Of a stretch of 5,110 bases of DNA, positions 1 through 4,517 are shown piece by piece. The notes under the pieces were generated by a model. It did not search any database. It was not told the origin of the DNA and worked only from the letters and a program-made list of their open reading frames with translations. A program made the translations under genes and the position numbers. Origin of the DNA: Planctomycetota bacterium (lineage in GTDB: Bacteria; Planctomycetota; Phycisphaerae; Phycisphaerales; SM1A02); assembly GCA_027295365.1 (NCBI GenBank), contig JAPULD010000118.1, positions 1-5,110 on the forward strand, read 5' to 3'. Every line of letters starts with the position of its first letter. Position 1 is the stretch's first letter.

Positions 1-55
1 CACCAACCAACTGTACGGCATTTCCATTCATCAGATCGATCGACGGGACAATCAC
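1..55 (-). CDS. hisA: HisA, ProFAR isomerase, N-terminal 18 codons only (cut by window edge)
   Basis: Phosphoribosylformimino-5-aminoimidazole carboxamide ribotide isomerase, a cytoplasmic (beta-alpha)8 barrel that makes the substrate of HisF/HisH. Only the first 18 codons are present. They read V(M)IVPSIDLMNGNAVQLVG, matching the first beta strand of HisA. The Asp in SIDL (residue 7) corresponds to the catalytic first-strand Asp of the family (Asp8 in the Thermotoga enzyme). The start is GTG. It overlaps the hisF stop codon as GTGA and is preceded by a strong GGAGGT six bases upstream, inside hisF, so translation is coupled to hisF. HisA and HisF are related barrels, but the VPSIDL start and the position right after hisF favour HisA. 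The rest of the gene lies outside the window, so its completeness cannot be judged. Confidence 0.85.
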   Translation of the reverse strand, partial: MIVPSIDLMNGNAVQLVG

Positions 56-807
56 AGTCGCACCTCCACGTTCATGTTTCGCAGTTCGGTTTTCAACGAT
101 TCCACGGTGGTCAATCCATCGTGCAGGATGGAGGCGACGAGCACGGCACTCGCTCCTGCATCGATGGCTTCGTTCAGGTGGCTCGCGTTGGCCGCCCCTC
201 CCGAGGCGATGATCGGGATCGACACGGCTTGTGTGACCTGCTTGATCAGGTCAAGCTCATAGCCCGATTGCGTCCCGTCTCGATCCCAACACGTCAACAG
301 AATCTCGCCCCCGCCTTTCTGTTCACATTGTCGCGCCCATTCGATGGCGTCCACCCCGGTACGGTTCTGACCCGAAAGCGTGACGACTTCCCAGCTCCCC
401 TGTTCATTTGTGGCCGCGTCGATCGCCACCACAGTGCATTGACGACCGAATCGATCGGCGATCTGCGTGATGAGTTGGGGACGCTCGAACGCCGCGGTGT
501 TCATGGAGACCTTGTCCGCGCCGGCTTCGAGCAAGGCTTGAGCCTGTTCGACACTTCGGACACCACCCCCAACCGTCAGGGGAATAAAGAGCACTTCACG
601 TATGGCGCGAACCGTCTCGAGTTGAGTCTGGCGACCTTCGGGCGTCGCGGAGACATCCAACATGACAAGCTCGTCGGCTCCTTGCGCTTCATAACGCTGC
701 GCGAGTTCCGCGGGTGATCCCGCATCGCGCAGCCCAGAAAACTGAACGCCCTTGACGACCCGTCCATCGCGGACATCGAGACAAGGGATAATGCGGCGGG
801 TCAACAT
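52..807 (-). CDS. hisF: HisF, imidazole glycerol phosphate synthase cyclase subunit
   Basis: Cyclase subunit of imidazole glycerol phosphate synthase. It combines ammonia from HisH with PRFAR to give imidazole glycerol phosphate and AICAR. The protein is a 251-residue (beta-alpha)8 barrel, the normal family length. It begins MLTRRIIPCLDVRDGRVVKG. Asp11 and Asp130 (in VVAIDA) are the two catalytic acids at the family positions. Lys19, VGGGVRS (79-85) and the ASGGA phosphate loop (201-205) are also present. The reading frame is open to an ATG at 858, but I chose the ATG at 807 because it gives the canonical N-terminus and has GGGAG seven bases upstream. It overlaps hisH by seven bases and hisA by four. 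The usual LLTSxDxDGT motif reads LLTCWDRDGT here, a mild variant beside the conserved Asp. Confidence 0.97.
   Translation of the reverse strand: MLTRRIIPCLDVRDGRVVKGVQFSGLRDAGSPAELAQRYEAQGADELVMLDVSATPEGRQTQLETVRAIREVLFIPLTVGGGVRSVEQAQALLEAGADKVSMNTAAFERPQLITQIADRFGRQCTVVAIDAATNEQGSWEVVTLSGQNRTGVDAIEWARQCEQKGGGEILLTCWDRDGTQSGYELDLIKQVTQAVSIPIIASGGAANASHLNEAIDAGASAVLVASILHDGLTTVESLKTELRNMNVEVRL
62..67 (-). promoter_or_regulatory. Shine-Dalgarno of hisA
   Basis: GGAGGT lies inside the last codons of hisF, with six bases to the GTG at 55-53. It fixes the non-ATG start of hisA and shows that hisA has its own initiation signal despite overlapping hisF. Confidence 0.8.
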
Positions 808-1430
808 GACATCGCTCCCGATTGACACAGCCATGATTCGAGCAATTCCAATCCCCAACGCCCCGAGAGTTCAGGGTGGAACTGACACGCCAGCAGACCA
901 TTGCGTTCGAAACCCGCTACAAAGGGCGATCCGTAGCACGACATCGCAACGTTGAACCCGGGGGGTACGCATTCCAGCCGATATGAATTTGCGAAATAGG
1001 CTTCACCGGGTGTGAGATACGCGCGCGCGGCATTGCATCCAGATTTGATTTCGATTGTGTTCCATCCCAATTGGGGGATGGGCAGTTCGTTTTTGAATCG
1101 AGTGATGCTGGCATCGACGATGCCTAACCCGATTGATTTTGGCGACTCTTCACTGCTGGTGCACAAGACTTGCAGGCCGACGCAGATGGCCAGCAGGGGT
1201 TTGCCCGAGTTCGCGCGCTGCACGATCGGATCGACGAGATCGTTGGCCACGAGTTCTTCCATCGCGGCCCCGAATGACCCGACGCCCGGGAGGACGACGT
1301 ACTGGGCTTCAATCACTTCCTTGGGATCACTCGTCAACTCAGGCGTGGCACCGAGCTTTGTAAATGCGTTGAGGACAGAGGCGGTGTTGGCCGTCCCGGT
1401 CCGAATGATGCTGACCTTGGGCGGACTCAC
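801..1430 (-). CDS. hisH: HisH, imidazole glycerol phosphate synthase glutaminase subunit
   Basis: Class I glutamine amidotransferase that hydrolyses glutamine and channels ammonia into HisF; the neighbouring hisF encodes its partner. The 209 residues fit the family. The oxyanion motif LPGVGSFG (47-54) is visible, with the nucleophile Cys83 in AICVGLQ and the His185/Glu187 pair in QFHPELSG completing the triad. LGWN (121-124) and YFANSY (145-150) match the usual LGWN and YFVHSY blocks. The start is GTG, overlapping the hisB stop as GTGA, with AAGGGGG seven bases upstream. The N-terminal strand-loop reads VSIIRTGTANTASV, where most HisH proteins have a DYGMGNLRSV-like sequence. The catalytic residues are intact, so I read this as lineage divergence rather than decay. 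Confidence 0.96.
   Translation of the reverse strand: MSPPKVSIIRTGTANTASVLNAFTKLGATPELTSDPKEVIEAQYVVLPGVGSFGAAMEELVANDLVDPIVQRANSGKPLLAICVGLQVLCTSSEESPKSIGLGIVDASITRFKNELPIPQLGWNTIEIKSGCNAARAYLTPGEAYFANSYRLECVPPGFNVAMSCYGSPFVAGFERNGLLACQFHPELSGRWGLELLESWLCQSGAMSC
815..819 (-). promoter_or_regulatory. Shine-Dalgarno deciding the hisF start
   Basis: GGGAG is seven bases before the ATG at 807-805, within the 3' end of hisH. It supports this internal ATG over the longer in-frame start at 858, which would add 17 non-homologous residues ahead of MLTRRIIPCLD. Confidence 0.65.
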
Positions 1431-2020
1431 GCCAGAACCCCCTTCGTGCTGGGCAGGATGGGCGACGTGTCAAATGCGATCGCCTTTCGCAGGGCTCTCG
1501 CGCAGGCCTTGAAGGCCGCTTCGGTCTTGTGGTGATCGTTTTCGCCTTTCAGGACATCGAGGTGCAGCGTCAGTCTGGCGTTCGTGGTGAACGTCTGGAA
1601 GAAATGGGGCAGGTTCTCGCAGCTCACCTGGCCAAGAGTCTCTCGTGTCAAGTTCAGGTTGACGATCGCAAAGGGTCGGCCTGAAACATCGATTGCCGCC
1701 CGGGCCAGACTCTCATCCATGGGCAACAGCTGATCGCCATATCGAACGATGCCTTTGCGATCGCCCAACGCCTGATCCAGGGCAAGGCCCAGAACGATCG
1801 CGCAATCCTCGACGCAGTGGTGATCGTCCACCTCGAGATCTCCCTGGCAGTTCAGGGTGAGATCCAGCCGCGCGTGGAGCGTAAACGCGACGAGCATGTG
1901 GTCGAGAAACCCAAGACCCGTGGTGATGTTCGATGTGCCGGTCCCATCGAGTGAGAGTTCGACTCGGATGTCGGTCTCGCGGGTTTTCCGTTCGATGATC
2001 GCGATTCGTGGTTCATTCAT
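1427..2020 (-). CDS. hisB: HisB, imidazoleglycerol-phosphate dehydratase (monofunctional)
   Basis: Mn-dependent dehydratase converting imidazole glycerol phosphate to imidazole acetol phosphate, the step before HisC. The 197-residue length is that of the monofunctional enzyme; there is no fused histidinol-phosphate phosphatase domain as in enteric HisB. Metal-binding motifs are visible: FLDHM (38-42, His41), DDHHCVED (65-72) and DHHKTEAAFKACARAL (162-177). The C-terminus carries the conserved PSTKGVL (190-196). The ATG overlaps the hisC stop as ATGA, and GGAAGGGG lies seven bases upstream. The phosphatase for the next-to-last steps must be encoded elsewhere. Confidence 0.97.
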   Translation of the reverse strand: MNEPRIAIIERKTRETDIRVELSLDGTGTSNITTGLGFLDHMLVAFTLHARLDLTLNCQGDLEVDDHHCVEDCAIVLGLALDQALGDRKGIVRYGDQLLPMDESLARAAIDVSGRPFAIVNLNLTRETLGQVSCENLPHFFQTFTTNARLTLHLDVLKGENDHHKTEAAFKACARALRKAIAFDTSPILPSTKGVLA

Positions 2021-3105
2021 GACGAGACCCCTTCCTGTATCGACAGCTTGAGTGCGGCACGGAGTCGATCGAATTCGAGTTCCGACCCGGGACAGGTGAT
2101 GCGAAGACCGTTTTCGAGAAATGGCGTGGTGGGGAAGCTCCTCACCGCGATACCCTGTTTCGCCAATGACACTCTGATCGCCTCGGCATCTTCGAATCGA
2201 GCGAAAACGAAATTTGCCTGGGATGAAGCTGCTCTCCCCCCTCTTTCATCGATGAATCCCTCAAGTTCAACCCGCTCGGTTCGTATTCGCTTGAGGTACT
2301 CCCCATCAGGTTGAAGATTTGCATCCAACAATCGCTTCACCACGTTCAATGTCGGGCCGGAGAGTGCGTAGGGATTGCCCACCCGGCGCAGCCAGTCGAT
2401 GATTGCCGGCGATCCGAGGGCGTACCCGCACCGCAGACCGGCAATCCCATACGCTTTGGAAAAAGTGCGTATCACGACCACATTGGGAAATGCCAGCGCG
2501 AGCGCCGTCGGGTCATCCGATGCGAATTCGACGTACGCAAGATCGAGCAGGACCAGAGTATTCGGATTCAACGCCGCGATTTGCTCGATGTCACGGGGCG
2601 CGATCACCGCCCCGGTGGGATTGTTGGGGGTCACGATGGCGATCATCGAGGTTGCAGGACCGGCGCGATCGAGCAGGTCATCCAGAGGAAAGGGTTTAGC
2701 GCCCCACTCGACCTCAGTGATCGTCGCGCCGCACAGAGCCGCTCGCTTCGGAATCATCTCGAATGTGGGCACAGGCAGCAGCAACTCCCGCCCCGGTTCC
2801 AGCACAGCGCGACAACATCGCTCGATCGCATCGTCACCACCATTGGTCAGGAGCACACGATTCGGATCAAGCCCGAAACGCCGGGCCAGAAGCGATTCAA
2901 CTTCAACCGTGTCGGGGTATCGACGCACAGTCTCGACGTCCAGAGTTCGCAAGACATCAAGCAACGACGCATCGCAGGGAGGCCCCTCGTTGCGATCAAG
3001 GCGAAGCGTGATTCGAGTCTCGGGAACCGGGGGGGCGTAAGCCTCACATCGGGCCAGAAAAGGATTTGGCTGAACGCCAGGTTGTTGCTTGAGCGTGTTG
3101 GTCAT
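2017..3105 (-). CDS. hisC: HisC, histidinol-phosphate aminotransferase
   Basis: PLP-dependent class I/II aminotransferase that converts imidazole acetol phosphate and glutamate to histidinol phosphate and 2-oxoglutarate. The 362 residues are the usual family length. Visible motifs are LDRNEGPP (36-43, in place of the common NENP form), TNGGDDAI (87-94), TPNNPTG (159-165), DLAYVEF (188-194), the PLP-binding Lys217 in TFSKAYGIAGLRCGYAL, and the substrate Arg335 in LRIT. The start is 15 bases after the hisG stop with only a weak GAAG-type ribosome site, so re-initiation after hisG is likely. Related aminotransferases such as CobD or aromatic enzymes share the fold, but its place between hisG and hisB settles the role. 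Confidence 0.96.
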   Translation of the reverse strand: MTNTLKQQPGVQPNPFLARCEAYAPPVPETRITLRLDRNEGPPCDASLLDVLRTLDVETVRRYPDTVEVESLLARRFGLDPNRVLLTNGGDDAIERCCRAVLEPGRELLLPVPTFEMIPKRAALCGATITEVEWGAKPFPLDDLLDRAGPATSMIAIVTPNNPTGAVIAPRDIEQIAALNPNTLVLLDLAYVEFASDDPTALALAFPNVVVIRTFSKAYGIAGLRCGYALGSPAIIDWLRRVGNPYALSGPTLNVVKRLLDANLQPDGEYLKRIRTERVELEGFIDERGGRAASSQANFVFARFEDAEAIRVSLAKQGIAVRSFPTTPFLENGLRITCPGSELEFDRLRAALKLSIQEGVSS

Positions 3106-3120
3106 GATTGGTCTTCATAT

Positions 3121-3999
3121 TCAAGGGATAATTTGTGATGTTTGCGACACGATGATGTCCGTCCCGCCACACGACTTGATCCTTGGAATCAGGTCGGGCA
3201 AGTCCGCCCGGGGCACCGCGGCCTTGATGGCATATTCGCCATCGCCAAACAGGCGGCTGATCGTCGGCACCCGCATGCAGGGAAGAATTTCGACCAGGGC
3301 GTCAAGCCGCGCCGCCGTGATGTTAATCTCGATCATCACGCGCTCGCGTGCCTCCAGCACGGAGCGCAGGAGCATGGTCAATCGCTCGGCGATATCGCGG
3401 CGGGCCGGGTCATCGAGGGCCTTCGGATTGGCGTACAGCCTGGTGGTCGATGTCATCAACTCATCGAAAATCTTCAAGCCGTGCGCCTGAAGGGTCGAAC
3501 CCGTCGCGGTGTTGTCGACGATGCAATCCGCGTCCTCGGGAGGGAAGACCTCGGTGGCCCCGAACGTCCGGACGATTTTCGCATCAAGACCCTGCGCTTC
3601 GATCCACATCTGCGTAAGCCGCTCGTACTCCGTCGCGACCAGCACCCGACCTTTGGCGAGGCGTCCCTCATCGAGAAAAACTTCGGGGGCCGCGACGACC
3701 ACCCGAACCGGGTTCAGTCCCGTGTCGAGCAATTCAACCACGTCGGCTTTGGTCTCCCGGACCCAATCCTCGCCCGCGAATCCGATGTCGCGGGAGCCGA
3801 GGTGCAGCATCTCGACGATGTTCTGGGGCTTGAGTAGCTTGACGTCACAATCCGGCAGGGAGATGGAAGGACGCAAAGCTCGCGCGCCGATATCCACGCG
3901 GATGCCTGCATCTCGCAGCAGTTCGAGCACGCCTTGCTGCATGCGACCCTTGGGCAAGGCCAGCCTGATGGTTCTGGTTTGTTGTTCGATGATGGCCAT
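3121..3999 (-). CDS. hisG: HisG, ATP phosphoribosyltransferase, long form
   Basis: First committed enzyme of histidine synthesis; it condenses ATP with PRPP. At 292 residues it is the long, homohexameric type that carries its own C-terminal regulatory domain and needs no HisZ. The catalytic part begins IRLALPKGRM (11-20). The PRPP-binding loop DCIVDNTATGSTLQ (158-171) follows VRTFGATEVFPPEDA. From about residue 217 the sequence (ILPCMRVPTIS, then KAAVPRADLPDLIPRIKSCGGTDIIV) matches the ACT-like histidine-binding domain of long HisG, so feedback inhibition by histidine is expected. The ATG has GAGGA six bases upstream. It is the first structural gene after the attenuator described at 4053-4168, so the pathway would be controlled both at transcription and at the enzyme. 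Confidence 0.97.
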   Translation of the reverse strand: MAIIEQQTRTIRLALPKGRMQQGVLELLRDAGIRVDIGARALRPSISLPDCDVKLLKPQNIVEMLHLGSRDIGFAGEDWVRETKADVVELLDTGLNPVRVVVAAPEVFLDEGRLAKGRVLVATEYERLTQMWIEAQGLDAKIVRTFGATEVFPPEDADCIVDNTATGSTLQAHGLKIFDELMTSTTRLYANPKALDDPARRDIAERLTMLLRSVLEARERVMIEINITAARLDALVEILPCMRVPTISRLFGDGEYAIKAAVPRADLPDLIPRIKSCGGTDIIVSQTSQIIP

Positions 4000-4005
4000 C
4001 TGAAA

Positions 4006-4012
4006 TCCTCTT
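4006..4012 (-). promoter_or_regulatory. Shine-Dalgarno of hisG
   Basis: AAGAGGA ends six bases before the hisG ATG at 3999-3997. It lies 3' of the attenuator terminator, so only read-through transcripts carry it. Confidence 0.75.
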
Positions 4013-4052
4013 CAGGGGCTTCAGAAGGCGGGGTGGACACCTCGATATGTCC

Positions 4053-4087
4053 AAAAAGACACCACGCCGACTGAAGCCGGCGTGGTG
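4053..4087 (-). terminator. Intrinsic terminator, strand 3:4 of the his attenuator
   Basis: On the minus strand the arm CACCACGCCGGC (4087-4076) pairs with GTCGGCGTGGTG (4071-4060) in a 12-bp, very GC-rich stem with one G-U pair and a UUCA tetraloop (4075-4072). It is followed by UCUUUUU (4059-4053). This is a textbook Rho-independent terminator on the minus strand; the plus strand lacks a comparable T-run. It lies 53 bases before hisG and 28 bases after the stop codon of a His-rich ORF, so it makes most sense as the conditional terminator of a his attenuator. It could equally end transcripts arriving from mamK. Confidence 0.9.
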
Positions 4088-4168
4088 GTCAAGAATTCTT
4101 AGAGAAGAAAACCGCTTACGCGAACCACTCACCGGCCATCGAATGATGGTGATGCAGATGATGGTTCG
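4053..4168 (-). promoter_or_regulatory. his operon transcription attenuator with alternative stems
   Basis: Four RNA segments form mutually exclusive pairs on the minus strand. Segment 1 (4168-4157, CGAACCAUCAUC) pairs with segment 2 (4133-4121), including a perfect 7-bp CGAACCA/UGGUUCG and five more pairs past a bulged G. Segment 2 (4136-4123, GCCGGUGAGUGGUU) pairs with segment 3 (4090-4076, GACCACCACGCCGGC) as 7 bp and 6 bp around a small internal loop: the antiterminator. Segment 3 pairs with segment 4 to form the terminator. Segment 1 overlaps the first His codons and segment 2 the end of the leader ORF. A ribosome waiting on His codons therefore disrupts 1:2 and frees segment 2 to form 2:3, while one reaching the stop covers segment 2 and permits 3:4. 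The pairings were worked out by hand; the regulatory reading is inference from the enteric his paradigm. Confidence 0.85.
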
Positions 4169-4190
4169 AGTTGCAGATTTCGCGGGTCAT
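4116..4190 (-). CDS. hisL: HisL-like his operon leader peptide (24 residues)
   Basis: Short ORF starting MTREICNSN, then HHLHHHH (residues 10-16: six His codons in seven, five CAT and one CAC), and ending SMAGEWFA before TAA. It sits upstream of hisG, directly before the terminator stem, and its last codons form strand 2 of the antiterminator. The role is that of a ribosome-stalling sensor of charged tRNA-His, as in the enteric HisL peptide, which also begins MTR and has a run of His codons. No clear Shine-Dalgarno precedes this ATG. The same frame is open back to an ATG at 4268, giving 50 residues with a CETC motif and an AGAGAAG stretch just upstream, so the true start is uncertain. Either start gives the same stalling site. 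The peptide itself probably has no function after synthesis. Confidence 0.75.
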   Translation of the reverse strand: MTREICNSNHHLHHHHSMAGEWFA

Positions 4191-4277
4191 GGGTTTACCG
4201 TACGAGTTGATACCGGCGAGGTCAAGACACGTTTCACAGAAAACAATTCCCTGTATCTCATGGCTCATGGCTTCTCT

Positions 4278-4304
4278 ATTTTATGCCATCAACATTATTG
4301 TCCA
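4278..4304 (-). promoter_or_regulatory. Tentative sigma70-type promoter of the his operon
   Basis: TGGACA (4304-4299, five of six to TTGACA) and TAAAAT (4283-4278, five of six to TATAAT) are separated by 15 bases, two short of the optimum. The stretch is the most AT-rich part of the gap. Transcription would begin near 4272-4271, giving an untranslated leader of about 80 bases before the ATG at 4190, or an almost leaderless message if the ATG at 4268 is used. The short spacer and the absence of other data keep this tentative. Confidence 0.35.
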
Positions 4305-4342
4305 CTTTCCTCAGTTCCGACCCATTCGTTCATCCCTTCATG

Positions 4343-4367
4343 GCATCAACCAGTTCCTGATTGATGC
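4343..4367. repeat. Short inverted repeat (hairpin) downstream of mamK
   Basis: GCATCAA (4343-4349) and TTGATGC (4361-4367) form a perfect 7-bp stem. After one mismatch, CAG/CTG adds three more pairs around a 3-base loop. No T-run follows on either strand, so it is not a normal intrinsic terminator. It starts seven bases past the stop of the small ORF at 4374-4517. It may stabilise or mark the 3' end of the mamK transcript, or be coincidental. Confidence 0.45.
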
Positions 4368-4373
4368 GGCTCC

Positions 4374-4517
4374 TCACGGTGCGCCGACCGACGCCGCTCC
4401 GCCGCCGAAGACTTTACGACTCATCTCGATGAGCTTACGTTGGGCTTTCTCACGAGAGAGATCGCCAGACTCGACCGCCCTGAAGATTCGGCTAACGAAG
4501 CTGCTCCCAGAAATCAC
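4374..4517 (-). CDS. Small hypothetical ORF (47 residues) overlapping the mamK 3' end
   Basis: I do not recognise this product. It starts at a GTG inside mamK with GGAGG (4531-4527) nine bases upstream, overlaps mamK by 26 bases in another frame, and would be translationally coupled to it. The middle, RIFRAVESGDLSREKAQRKL (10-29), followed by IEMSRKVF, is charged and looks like two amphipathic helices around an SGDLSRE turn. The C-terminus is small and flexible (GGGAASVGAP). There is no signal peptide or membrane segment. It resembles a pattern of short soluble helical proteins but carries no diagnostic motif. It could be a genuine small magnetosome-cluster gene, a C-terminal extension of MamK displaced by a frameshift, or a chance ORF. 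MamK itself ends at a position normal for the family, which argues against the frameshift. Confidence 0.45.
   Translation of the reverse strand: MISGSSFVSRIFRAVESGDLSREKAQRKLIEMSRKVFGGGAASVGAP

Noticed and set aside
121..717. Plus-strand 198-codon open frame opposite hisF
   Set aside because: Shadow of hisF; no recognisable domain.
808..858. Longer HisF start at 858
   Set aside because: It adds 17 residues not found in HisF, lies deep within hisH, and lacks the GGGAG seen before the ATG at 807.
2311..3138. Long plus-strand open frames opposite hisC (275 and 221 codons)
   Set aside because: They lie antisense to a gene with all HisC motifs. The translations are rich in Arg, His and Ser without recognisable domains, as expected for shadow frames in GC-rich DNA.
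3142..4003. Plus-strand open frames opposite hisG
   Set aside because: Antisense to an intact, motif-complete hisG. No family features and no plausible ribosome sites.
4034..4053. Small inverted repeat TGGACA/TGTCCA after the terminator
   Set aside because: Only 6 bp with an 8-base loop and overlapping the U-tract; too weak to call a functional element.
4116..4190. T-box or histidine riboswitch as the explanation for the hisG leader
   Set aside because: No T-box sequence or specifier loop is visible, and the His codon run with coupled stems explains the terminator.
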